Source: Tritrichomonas musculus
Taxonomy: Eukaryota > Parabasalia > Tritrichomonadida > Tritrichomonadidae
Reading direction: 5' to 3'
Assembly: GCA_039105265.1 (NCBI GenBank)
Contig: JAPFFF010000042.1
Span: 310,001-374,000, forward strand
DNA: 64,000 nt
The position numbers and the translations under genes were made by a program. This document shows, one piece after another, positions 11,355-20,840 of this stretch. Numbering within the stretch: position 1 is the stretch's first letter; the number at the start of each line of letters is the position of its first letter. Below the pieces are notes generated by a model that searched no databases, was not told the origin of the DNA, and was given only the letters and a program-made list of their open reading frames with translations.

Positions 11355-11594
11355 GGTACAAATCCAGTACGTTGTTTTTTGAATAGGAGAACGTTTATTA
11401 TTTGAATAGTTGCATGTCTTTGAAAAAGTTTAAATTGACTAGGTTTGTTTTTGACACTTATTTTACAATTTAAATAAACATTATGACATGTTATATGAAA
11501 TGGATGAAAATAATCGTTTTTTATTTAACATGTCATCTTATTCTTTGAGAATGTCAAAAAAAATTGCGGTTACTAAACGTACTGGATTTGTACC
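11355..11594. mobile_element. 240-bp TTAA MITE, family B copy 1
   Basis: Inverted ends ggtacaaatccagtacgtt and aacgtactggatttgtacc, bounded on each side by TTAA (11351-11354, 11595-11598). The same 240-bp sequence with TTAA flanks is at 34799-35038; I count about six differences, roughly 97.5% identity. TTAA target duplications are made by piggyBac and Kolobok transposases. Confidence 0.9.
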
Positions 11595-11624
11595 TTAATT
11601 TGATATTATTTTCAAAATCATTAA

Positions 11625-12344
11625 GGGCGTACGTCTAATTCAATGATCAGAATTCAATGAGATTTCTCAAATATTTTAATTCTTTTTGGAGTAAAAAAAG
11701 TTGAAGAATAAATTATATTTTGGAGAAAATAAAATGTCTATTATTTATAGATTGATGATATATTAAAAAAAAAATATTTTTATGCATTATTTTTACATTT
11801 TAATTCAAAATTATTTTTTATAAATAGGCCTTATTTTTTTTTACATCACAAATACTATAAACGTCTTTTTAACGTATTTTTTCGTAAAATAACGATTTTT
11901 TGATTTGTAGTATTAATGAAACTTTTTGAATGCGAATAAATTTTTTTTTATTTTATGAAGAATCAAAAATAATATTATTTAATTTGAAAAACATTTTACT
12001 ATTTTATCTTTTTATTTTTAAATTATTTAAAACATTTTTAATATAAAAAAAATAATTGTAGATCAAGATAAAAATAAAAAACTAATATCGAGAAAATAAC
12101 GTATTTACAATTGTAATTACAATTGTAATTTTTAAACGGACAAGTTGTATACAATTGTAAATACAAAAACCAAGGCTTATTTATAAAATTTTATCGGTCA
12201 AAAAAAATTATTGTTTTTTGATCGTTTAGGACAAATATCATCATTTTTGACCTAAACTTTTTCATAATATGGAAGTATTGAAAGATGTATTCTATGAGTT
12301 TATTCAATATTAACAAGTTTACAACATTTTTGGGACGTACGCCC
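11625..12344. mobile_element. 720-bp TTAA element, family C
   Basis: Inverted ends gggcgtacgtc and gacgtacgccc with TTAA on both sides (11621-11624, 12345-12348). No ORF. Inside, at about 12108-12165, an internal dyad built on acaattgtaa is repeated. Lies only 26 bp from the family B copy. Confidence 0.78.
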
Positions 12345-12583
12345 TTAAAACAAATTCAACATTAAATAGCATTCTGTATTATTTTGATTATATATAATGA
12401 AATAATAAAATATAATTTTGGTGGAATTTTATTAATGGATGCTTTAATAATCTAAATCCTAAAATATGAGTTTCGCTTATTGTTCATTCTTGGTAAACAT
12501 GCCTCTATTCCCTCTGTGAAAATTTTAGTATCATGATTTATATTATCATGTGAAAATATGAAATCGCAATTACTGATTCTTAA

Positions 12584-13599
12584 GGGTGTAGTCCAAACTA
12601 TGAAATATATATAAAATTAAAAAATAAATGTAACATTATACTATACTAAACATGTATAATATAAATATAAAATAATAAAAGATATTCTTAATCACATGTA
12701 AAGTTTAATAAAAGCTATATCTATCCATTATTTTTTTCAATTTTCAATTTGGCAAATCTACTTTTTAAAAGAAAATATCATTAGCATATGTATTATAATT
12801 TTTTTTTTTTTTAGGATTATCGATGTTTCAAGTAATGCCTTTCTTTTCAATTGTTATGATTCTATAAATATTATTGTTTCGCATATACTAAATATGGAAA
12901 AGCGCTTTTTTCTCAATTTTCCAACGATTTTTTTAATATCATTTCGATACGTTTTATTCAAATAGTATTTTATTCATCAATTATCTTTTTGGTTATACAA
13001 AAATTAAATTTTGGCATAAAAATTGATATATTATGATGATAGGAAATGATATTAAAAATGGTTTGCATATAATGAGACAAATTGGTATAAATTAATGATA
13101 TTTCTCTTCAAATAATATTAAATTCGAATAGAATTTTTTAGTTTCATTCGCAAATAATAGAAATTTCTTTTATTTGATGGTTAAACTTGTGAAAAATTTT
13201 GAATTCTTTTTGAAAAAAAAAAAAATTGGACTTTCTTTGATAAAACTATTCAATTTCATTTCGTTATATAAAAGAGATAAATAAATAAAAAAGTAATATT
13301 TTCTCACTATTTATGTTTTTATAATTAGTTCATATTTTATTTTTATTAGATTTTGAGCGCTTTTATCAAAATTGAAAAAAAAAAAAAAAAAAATGCATCA
13401 TCAGTTCTCATCATCTAAAGAGAAACATAAAAAAAGCAAATCGTTACGATATTCTTAAAGTGTACCTTTGTTTATATTATAAATGGCGTTGAAAAGTTTT
13501 GATATGGGAAGATACTTATGGGGTGTGCAAAAATTGAATACTTTTTTGAATACTTTTCATTCAAATTTTCTTTGGAAAAAAATTTTTTATACTACACCC
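12584..13599. mobile_element. 1016-bp TTAA element, family D
   Basis: Ends gggtgtagt... and ...actacaccc, bounded by TTAA at 12580-12583 and 13600-13603. The perfect inverted repeat is only 9 bp, so the call is weaker than for family C, but the end sequence (GGGYGTA) and target site are alike. No coding sequence; includes long homopolymer A tracts near 13377. Confidence 0.6.
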
Positions 13600-13984
13600 T
13601 TAAGGCTCCCTATTATTTTTATTTTTTTAAACTTTACATAAAAAAACGTATGATTGGTTAACAGATATGATAAATGTTTGTTAACCAAAAATCTAAACGT
13701 ACGAAAAATAATATAGAAATTTGAAAGTGCTGCAAATTTTACAGAGATCTCAATTCTACCAGAATAAATGCTACAGTTATGTACAAGAAAATTGTTTTCT
13801 TACCATTTTTGACACCAAACTTTATTAAAAAATATTATTAAATCTGGTATTTAATTCTGCTGATGTCAATATTAGTACTTAAAGCGACTTAGATATTTTG
13901 AAATTCAAACTGTATTATAGTTGAAGTTTACTAATTAATAAAATTTAAGTTTTCTAATATCAAGATAAATCTATTTTTAAATTT

Positions 13985-14143
13985 TTAATTTTTTCACTTT
14001 TTGAGAGCAAAATCTAGGAAGATTTGCTGAGAATTGAGAGTGTTCACTTTTTCTGAGTCAATCTAGGGAAAAGTAAGGGTTATTGAGTCTCTCACTTTTT
14101 CAGGCAACTATAAATTAAATCGTTAAATTTTTCATGTAATTTC
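13985..14143 (+). promoter_or_regulatory. Repeated tcactttttnnag motif upstream of the pseudokinase gene
   Basis: Three copies of tcacttttt occur in the 150 bases before the ATG (about 13994, 14044 and 14093). The first two are each followed by an aatctaggrA phrase (aaaatctaggaag; gtcaatctagggaa). Close to the start there is a trichomonad Inr-like tttttcatgtaatttcATG. The spacing and repetition suggest promoter elements; that is inference. The same cactttttgagag phrase is also part of family A transposon ends, so a transposon origin is possible. Confidence 0.35.
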
Positions 14144-15592
14144 ATGATAAATAATGAAAAAGCAAAGCAAGAACTACTTCCAATTGAAAAGCAATTTATT
14201 GAATTAAAATTACTCCGTCATAACAAATTCTCTGATGTTTTTTTATGCCGTCATATTTTCACTCTTGAAGATGTCATGATTGAAAAGTTTTCTTACTCAT
14301 TTCCACTAAAGGCAGGCCTTTCAAGTTATATTTCTTCGCAGACAATGAACAGAAAAATTCTATCTAGTATCTCAACAATGCACCATACTTTTGATGTCTT
14401 TCGAAATTCTACTTCTACTTGGTATATTTCTGAAAATATTGAAGGCGATACAGTAGATGTTTTTATTAATTGTGAAGTTTTACCAATTAGCCAAGCAAAA
14501 TATTTATTTTTTTTATTTGTTCAAACAGTTCAGATTTTACATAATCATCTTTTAGCAGTTAATGACTGGAGACCAAAAAATTTTTACATGTCATCGACAA
14601 TGATAAAATTTATGAATTATTCTGAATTAACTCCTTTCACTGAAGTGTCAAATGAAAAAGGTCTTGTATACCTTACAGATCCAAGATGGATGGCTCCAGA
14701 AGCATTTTTATCAAAAAGATATACTCTTCCTGAGGCAGATATATGGTGCCTTGGTCTATATCTTCATTACATGTTGACAGGGCAACTACTTTTTAAAGAT
14801 GCCAAGACGATGAAAAGAGAACTTAAAAATTTTAAATATAAGCCACCTCGTGATATGGATGTTGTTGCTTCTGATTTATTATCTAGCATACTTGTCCTTG
14901 ATCCGAAAAAAAGATTGGCAATTCGAGAAATTCTTAGCCATAAGTTTTTAATGCCAACTGTTCCTTTTCCAATCAATCGGATACCAATTGAAATTTCAAA
15001 TGAAATAACTAAATGGCTCAATTTTTTTGATTTAGATCATGATACAATTATAGAAAAAATGAAGTCATATGTGTGCGATGATTCAGTCTTGTTATATAAT
15101 TTAATTATACGAGCAGTTCAAAAGGGGCGAACTCTAGCAAATATTCAGCAATCAAAAGAGCTGAATTTAAATGAAATCTTAGTCAAATATGCTACTTTTC
15201 CTGAAGAGATCCAAATAGACAAGTTTCTTTTTTCTGATCAAAAAAAAAATGTCAATTCGTCTCCTAGATCTCCTTCTTCATTTGTTATATCTCTCCCATA
15301 CTCGTCAGCATCAAGATCGCCGATTTCAACTGTTCGGCCATCTCATGCAAGTATTTTAACACAGCACCCGTCAAGTCAATCAATACAAAATTTTGAAGCC
15401 AAAAAAGATGAAAAATTTAATTCTTGCAATGTTAGCATAGATGATGAAAAAAGGAAAAAGAAATCTCAAAATCTTTCAAAACTTTTAAGTATTTGCTCAA
15501 ACGGTCTTTCAAATAAAGGAATTCAAGTTGAGCATCTTCAATCATTTGTTAGAAATGCCCAAGGTTTTCCATCTCAAATATTTAAAAAGTGA
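14144..15592 (+). CDS. CAMK-like pseudokinase
   Basis: A 482-residue protein whose first ~275 residues fold-match a protein kinase. The activation segment end WMAPEAFLSKRY (~182-193), the helix F/G stretch ADIWCLGLYLHYMLTGQLLF (~200-220) and the C-lobe end LSHKFLMP are well kept. The catalytic signatures are not: the Gly-rich loop reads RHNKFSDVF, the HRDLKPEN loop reads VNDWRPKN (Asp kept, ~141), and the DFG position reads KFMNY (~154), so the magnesium-binding Asp is gone. It is therefore probably a scaffold or allosteric partner and not an enzyme. The C-terminal third is Ser-rich, low-complexity (~375-440) and basic near 445. ATG choice is supported by an Inr-like sequence directly upstream. 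Trichomonads have very large kinomes with many such members. Confidence 0.85.
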   Translation: MINNEKAKQELLPIEKQFIELKLLRHNKFSDVFLCRHIFTLEDVMIEKFSYSFPLKAGLSSYISSQTMNRKILSSISTMHHTFDVFRNSTSTWYISENIEGDTVDVFINCEVLPISQAKYLFFLFVQTVQILHNHLLAVNDWRPKNFYMSSTMIKFMNYSELTPFTEVSNEKGLVYLTDPRWMAPEAFLSKRYTLPEADIWCLGLYLHYMLTGQLLFKDAKTMKRELKNFKYKPPRDMDVVASDLLSSILVLDPKKRLAIREILSHKFLMPTVPFPINRIPIEISNEITKWLNFFDLDHDTIIEKMKSYVCDDSVLLYNLIIRAVQKGRTLANIQQSKELNLNEILVKYATFPEEIQIDKFLFSDQKKNVNSSPRSPSSFVISLPYSSASRSPISTVRPSHASILTQHPSSQSIQNFEAKKDEKFNSCNVSIDDEKRKKKSQNLSKLLSICSNGLSNKGIQVEHLQSFVRNAQGFPSQIFKK

Positions 15593-15698
15593 AAGTTATT
15601 AAGGGTGAGGGGAAAAAAAGCTTTCTGTTACGCTAAAATACATGTTATAAAAAGCTTAATTTAATTATAAACCATATGTTGAATTTTCGTATTCGCGG

Positions 15699-15779
15699 AG
15701 ATGAACTCGATTTAAATCCGACTTTTTCAATATTTTTTAAAAATTTTTCAATATTTATTAAAAACGGGTTCATCTCATC
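15699..15779. repeat. ~80-bp imperfect foldback
   Basis: gagatgaac near 15700 pairs with gttcatctc at about 15771-15779, with a T/A-rich middle containing two ttcaatattt phrases. It could be the remains of a small hairpin element or a transcript 3' structure of the kinase gene. The 75-codon frame over it is not credible. Confidence 0.4.
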
Positions 15780-15889
15780 CAATTTAAAATATGCAGTTGT
15801 GTTATATGTTTCATCCACATCATTGTATTTTTTAAAATCATGTAACAGAACGATTTTTTTGATTATTAGACCATACGAAAATAATAATA

Positions 15890-17006
15890 CCCTTACAAAT
15901 TAACTGTCATTTTTTTTTGCGGAATAAACGTACGTAAAATTTTCATTTAAAATTTTTAAATTTTTTTTTTGAATAAACTCAATTCAAAAAAGAATTGTCA
16001 TTTACAAAACATATATTTTTTAACAGATAATTAGTAATCTTTTAGATTTTATTAGAAAGAAATATGCTTTATAAGAAAATCTTATTTTTTATGAAAAAGT
16101 GAATATAATCTAATTTTGAAAGAGTGATCGTAAATCATAAAATTCACCCATTTTTTTATAAAAGTTCCTTTGCTCAATTTCTACTTAAATCTTGCTTCTG
16201 AAACATCGAGACCAAAATATTATTACAGTTCCTAAGTGTATAGATGATCTCAATTCGTTGCTGATTCAATTTTGAAAGATTATTCGATGACGATATTTAT
16301 TTTTTTCGATTCTTTTTAATTTTATGGTTTTTACTAAACATATTCTTTATAATCATTCTCTTATTATGCTTTTTATTTGACTCTTTTTGCTTTTTTTAAT
16401 ATTATTCTATAAAGATTGAAAATCGCTATAATTTGATTAATTTGTGCTTCCAACGTGCGTTATAGATAATACTTAAGTATAATACTTAAGTATGAATCTT
16501 AATTTTATATAATAATCACTCAAAAATTTCAATTTTAGCTTTTTTTAAATACTAAAATATAGAAAAAGTCGATGAATAATGAGATTTATATTAAAAAAAT
16601 GGTATAAATAAATTTAATATTATTTATAATTATATTATAACTATAAATATTGGGATTTAATTTGAATTTTTAATTAATAAAAAAATTGCAAACGATTCAA
16701 AAAACAAAATTCGTTATAACTTGGGCATTAAATAATATAGGATATAATGATTTAAATCCCCAAAGATTTTATCCAAATATTTGTTAAATATAAAGAAAAA
16801 CCTCATTTACATGTAAAATCAATAATAAACGGTCAAAATTCTGATAAAAAAAAAATTATTTCAAAAAAATTCAATGGTAATAAAAAGAATTGTCAGATTT
16901 TGAGAGAGAAAGTAATATTATTTGTGAGAAAATTTTCCAAAATTTTCTTCTTACGTTTACTCGTACGTTTATTCCGCAAAAAAAAATGACAGTTAATTTG
17001 TAAGGG
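15890..17006. mobile_element. 1117-bp inverted-repeat element at TA (family E)
   Basis: The left end (cccttacaaattaactgtca...gcggaataaacgtacg) is repeated in inverted form at the right end over ~46 bp with hardly any difference, and each side is bounded by TA (15888-15889, 17007-17008). A TA duplication points to the Tc1/mariner superfamily, well known in trichomonads. There is no transposase; the minus-strand frame at 16871-17083 crosses the right border. The body contains a tandem direct repeat aatacttaagtat near 16470-16495. Confidence 0.75.
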
Positions 17007-17157
17007 TATTTGATATTCATATTAATTTTGAAAATACATAATAAAATTAAAAAAATATTGATAAATTTCTTTGGATATTGCAACCATCATGAAATAATTA
17101 AACAAAAATGATTATTTAACGAAAAAAAAAATTTTAAAAAAAAACTATTTTAAAAAA

Positions 17158-17232
17158 GAGGTAAACCTTCGAAAGGTAACCTCAAAAAATTAACCCGACC
17201 ACATTTTTTTTTTTCGGGTCACTACCCAAAAA
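17158..17232. repeat. Two adjacent GC-richer hairpins
   Basis: gaggtaaacctt...aaggtaacctc at 17159-17185 and acccga...tcgggt around 17190-17220 form short stems in otherwise A/T-only DNA. The cgggtca/gacccga motif recurs at 26029-26106. Possibly remains of small foldback elements. Confidence 0.35.
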
Positions 17233-17280
17233 AAAAGTGAAGAGTTCGTGTTTGACCTTTCGGTTTCTCTTTTGTTTTTA

Positions 17281-18531
17281 GTATTAATTCTTTTAAAATT
17301 ATGTATTATATGCTATTTAATATTAAATGGTATATTTTTTAAAAGTAAATTTTGCTTTCCTAATTTATTTTTTTTATATAATGACTTGTGATATAAAAAT
17401 TGCAGGTATAGTTTAAATTTTACGCAAGTAAAGGCAAAAGCAATAATTAGAAATTATTTTCAATATTTTTTCTTTCAAAAGCAAAAACATGAAGCTTAGG
17501 GCTGTAAAATCTGATATATTTTTTGATTAGAACAAAACTAATATATCCTCATTTTTATTCGATATCATATTTCATATTGAAAAAGTGCTTTAAACTTTAA
17601 TGAAAAAGAAGCAAAAAAATTAGTAATAATTTAGGTGCGGAAAAAGTATCATTTCAAAAAAAAATTATCAAAAAACTATCCTAAAAAAGTGACAGCGTAC
17701 AAAAAGTATTTTGGATGTCTATTACTTATTGATTATCGTAAAAAAAAGTGTATATTTTAAAATATTAACTTTTTTTAAATATTTTATTTTCAGATAAGTT
17801 TTTTTGATATAACGGCATTTGTTATATTTAACAAATGGAAGCATATAACAAGAACATTGGGAGGAAAAATCTTAAAATTTTATTTATTTTTCTTGTTTTT
17901 TTAATTATGTAACACTAGAGTATATATATACAAAATAAATTATTATTCGTTTGTGTAATATCAAAATAATATGTATATTTTAGGTGAGACCAAATATTTA
18001 TTAAGAAATTAATATTTTTTTTATGAAAAAATTTCAATTAACTTACTTATTTTTTGAATTCAATAATTTTTTTAATTTTTTGGTTATATTGAATATTTTA
18101 AAGTAATTATTCACAATTTAGGTATTAATTGAATACATTAATATTCATACAATATTATGAATCAAATATATATTATTACTCAACTATTATAATATTAATA
18201 TAAATCTATATATATTTATAAAATATTTATTTTATATATATAAATTATGAAACGATTAAATAATAAAATATTTAATCAGAGTAGATACAGATTTATACTT
18301 ATTATTTTAAAAATTCATTAAACTTTTTGAAACATCAACAATTTGATTTAACGTCATTTTCTCTACAAAATTCATTTAAATTATATTTACAATTTCTTAA
18401 ATATCTTTTTATTTTCAAAATTTTTTTAAATAATTTATTATTATTCTAAAAATAGAAAATATAATTTATTCAAAAATACAAACTTTTTCAATAGAAATTT
18501 TAAAAATTTTTTATTCATTTATTATGAATCA
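17281..18531. other. gene-free AT-rich stretch
   Basis: About 1.25 kb with no frame, repeat array or hairpin worth naming; simple A/T tracts throughout. Confidence 0.5.
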
Positions 18532-19093
18532 AGATTTTTATTGTTTTTTAAGTTAATATAATCAAAAAATTCATCAATAGAAAAATAAGAATTAGAAATG
18601 TCATTGCAAGTAAAATAATCTTGAATTTTCATAATTATTGATTGATTAAAATCAATGTCCCCTATAAATGCTAGGGACTTAGTATCAAATACTAAAAAAA
18701 AAAAAGAATATTCGATTTAATTTTTCTTTTCATAATTCTATATAAAACTTCTTTTTTTTCAAATTGCATTGAGGAGATTAAATTTTGAGATTTACTAATA
18801 TATTCTAAAATTGTTTGATTATTCCATGTTAAAATCGCGATTGAAATAATTAAATCACACAATTCACGAAATAATTCATTTGAAACTTTTGAATTGAAAA
18901 ATTGAATAAAAATGTTTTTGATATCAATATCTCTGCAAACAATCATTTTACCTATTTTTCTCCATGATATTTCATCATTTAAACTTAAAAGCATATCAAT
19001 TGTATCTTCTTCTTTTATTTGAATATCTTGAAAATTTAATTGCATGTCAATACGATTGAGCTGAAATGGCATTTCTTCATCATAATCGAACAT
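18532..19093 (-). pseudogene. Host gene of unknown family with a frame change at a homopolymer
   Basis: On the minus strand an ATG at 19093 opens a 133-codon frame beginning MFDYDEEMPFQLNRIDMQLN, helical and acidic, ending in FFF at a run of 12 T (plus-strand A run at about 18694-18705). Directly past the run, one base out of phase, the text continues as protein-like sequence (FDTKSLAFIGDIDFNQSIIM ... SIDEFFDYINLKN) to a TAA at 18532-18534. The two parts together give ~190 residues. A homopolymer of this length is a common place for either a real indel or a base-calling error, so this may be an intact gene misread. I do not recognise the family; the style resembles the N-terminal regions of trichomonad ankyrin or ARM-type proteins. 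Confidence 0.5.
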
Positions 19094-19445
19094 TTCTTTT
19101 TGGCCATCATTGAATAATTATAATGATGTAAAATTAAACAAATAAAAGAATATAAAAAAGTTATCAAAAAGTTATAACGTATTAATTGGTTAATTATTAA
19201 AAAATAATTTAGTTAACCAAAAATTATTCTTTTATCAAATCAATTAAAATAATAGAAATATGCATTAAATATGTCATATTACAATCATAAAGTTTAATCA
19301 AAATTCGATAATTAAGGAATTCTTAATTGATTTGAAATAAAAAATATTTTCATTAATATATATCTATTACATTTTTTAAATAATAAATAAAAATAAAATA
19401 TAAAAATGTATTTAGCATTGCTATTGTATTAAATAATTTTCTGTT

Positions 19446-19559
19446 GGCGGAGGGCGAATGTGAACTATGCACCGCACTCCGATCGTGTAAACTAAATCAG
19501 AATATGTTTATCACACTGGTTCTGAAGGACCAGTCCGCTATATAATTTTTTATATAGCG
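19446..19559 (+). ncRNA. Candidate structured RNA (four consecutive hairpins)
   Basis: This ~114-nt block is far richer in G+C than anything around it and folds into four neighbouring stems. Stem 1: cggag-g-gcg (19448-19456) pairs with cgc-a-ctccg (19473-19481). Stem 2: gtgtaaac (19485-19492) pairs with gttt-atc-acac (19506-19516). Stem 3: ctggttc (19516-19522) pairs with ggaccag (19527-19533) around a TGAA loop. Stem 4: cgctatat (19536-19543) pairs with atatagcg (19552-19559) around a T-run. Alternatively gcgga (19447-19451) can pair with tccgc (19534-19538) to close a multi-branch junction. No protein frame crosses it. I cannot match it to tRNA, 5S, SRP, RNase P or a particular snRNA. Strand is a guess, since stems read on both. 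Confidence 0.45.
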
Positions 19560-20102
19560 TGTCAATCAACATCATTAAATTATAAAATACTGGAATAACT
19601 AAATTGAACGAGCATAATAATATCATAATAATATTCAGATTTATAAATAATGCATAAAACAATTACTTATAAATTAATCAATACTTTTTTCATTTTTATA
19701 AGTTAATTAAGCATTAAATCAAGTGAAAATGAAAGACTATGAATAAATTATTTTTGCAAAAAAAAAATAATGTATAAGAAGAATGATTTATGATATAAGT
19801 AAATATTTTGCAAATAAAATTTACAGGAAAGTGATTTCAAAATCCAATTTTTCAAGAAATTGGTATAAGCATTTTTATCCTATATATAATAAGAGTTCAT
19901 TTTGAACATAGGCTTAAAAAAATCAGAATAATATCAGTATATCAAATCTATCATTAAAAAAATCCTATCTCTAATATATAAAGAATTTTTATTCAAAAAT
20001 GATTAAAATATAATATTTTTTAACTTTTTGAGAGCGAAAAGGTGGATGAAAAAAAAACACTTCATATCTTTGATTTGATATTCTCTATTTACCAATTTAG
20101 CC

Positions 20103-20792
20103 TTCCACCTGCGGCTATCGCTTCTCAGCTGCAGGTGGAAGTAAATAAATAAGGAAACCAATCTTCCACCTGCGGCTGAGCTGCGACAGCTGCAGGTGGA
20201 AAGTCACTATTTACCAATTTAGCCTTCCACCTGCGGCTATCGCTTCTCAGCTGCAGGTGGAAGTAAATAAATAAGGAAACCAATCTTCCACCTGCGGCTG
20301 AGCTGCGACAGCTGCAGGTGGAAAGTCACTATTTACCAATTTAGCCTTCCACCTGCGGCTATCGCTTCTCAGCTGCAGGTGGAGGTAAATAAATAAGGAA
20401 ACCAATCTTCCACCTGCGGCTGAGCTGCGACAGCTGCAGGTGGAAAGTCACTATTTACCAATTTAGCCTTCCACCTGCGGCTATCGCTTCTCAGCTGCAG
20501 GTGGAAGTAAATAAATAAGGAAACCAAGTTTCCACCTGCGGCTGAGCTGCGACAGCTAAAGGTGGAAGTAATTACTTAAATGTACCATTTCAAACTTCCA
20601 CCTGCAGCTATCGCAACTTAGCTGCAGTTGGAATTAATTACGCGAATTAAACTTCCACCTGCAGCTAAACTGCGATAGCTTTAGGTGGAAGTAATTACTT
20701 AAATGTACCATTTCAAACTTCCACCTGCAGCTATCGCAACTTAGCTGCAGTTGGAACTAATTACGCGAATTAAACTTCCACCTGCAACTAAA
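20103..20792. repeat. Array of 38-bp hairpins in alternating orientation
   Basis: Eleven full hairpins and one partial. Each is 38 bp with arms ttccacctgcrgct / agctgcaggtggaa. In the first part (20103-20578) they repeat every 61 bp with 23-bp AT-rich spacers; two spacer types alternate (gtaaataaataaggaaacc..., agtcactatttaccaattt...), giving a 122-bp unit present four times. Odd hairpins have the loop ctatcgcttctcag and even ones ctgagctgcgacag, which is close to the reverse complement, so neighbours are alternately inverted. From about 20579 a diverged version follows with a ~123-bp unit and other spacers (aatgtaccatttcaaac, attacgcgaattaaac). Nearly every arm change is matched or tolerated by pairing. 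No ORF. Confidence 0.93.
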
Positions 20793-20840
20793 AGTTTTAA
20801 ATATTTTTTTATTTATATTATTTTTCTTTTAGTTTTTATT

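Noticed and set aside
15676-15903. 75-codon ORF after the pseudokinase
   Set aside because: Covers a foldback and runs into the end of an inverted-repeat element; composition is not gene-like.
20115-20130. atcgcttctc in the hairpin loops resembles the 5' end of U2 snRNA
   Set aside because: The match is ten bases, the following U2 sequence (branch-site recognition region, Sm site) is absent, and it lies inside a palindrome.
20103-20578. CRISPR-like pattern: 38-bp palindromic repeat with 23-bp spacers
   Set aside because: Only two spacer sequences alternate, neighbours are inverted, and the context is eukaryotic with no cas genes; it is a tandem 122-bp unit.
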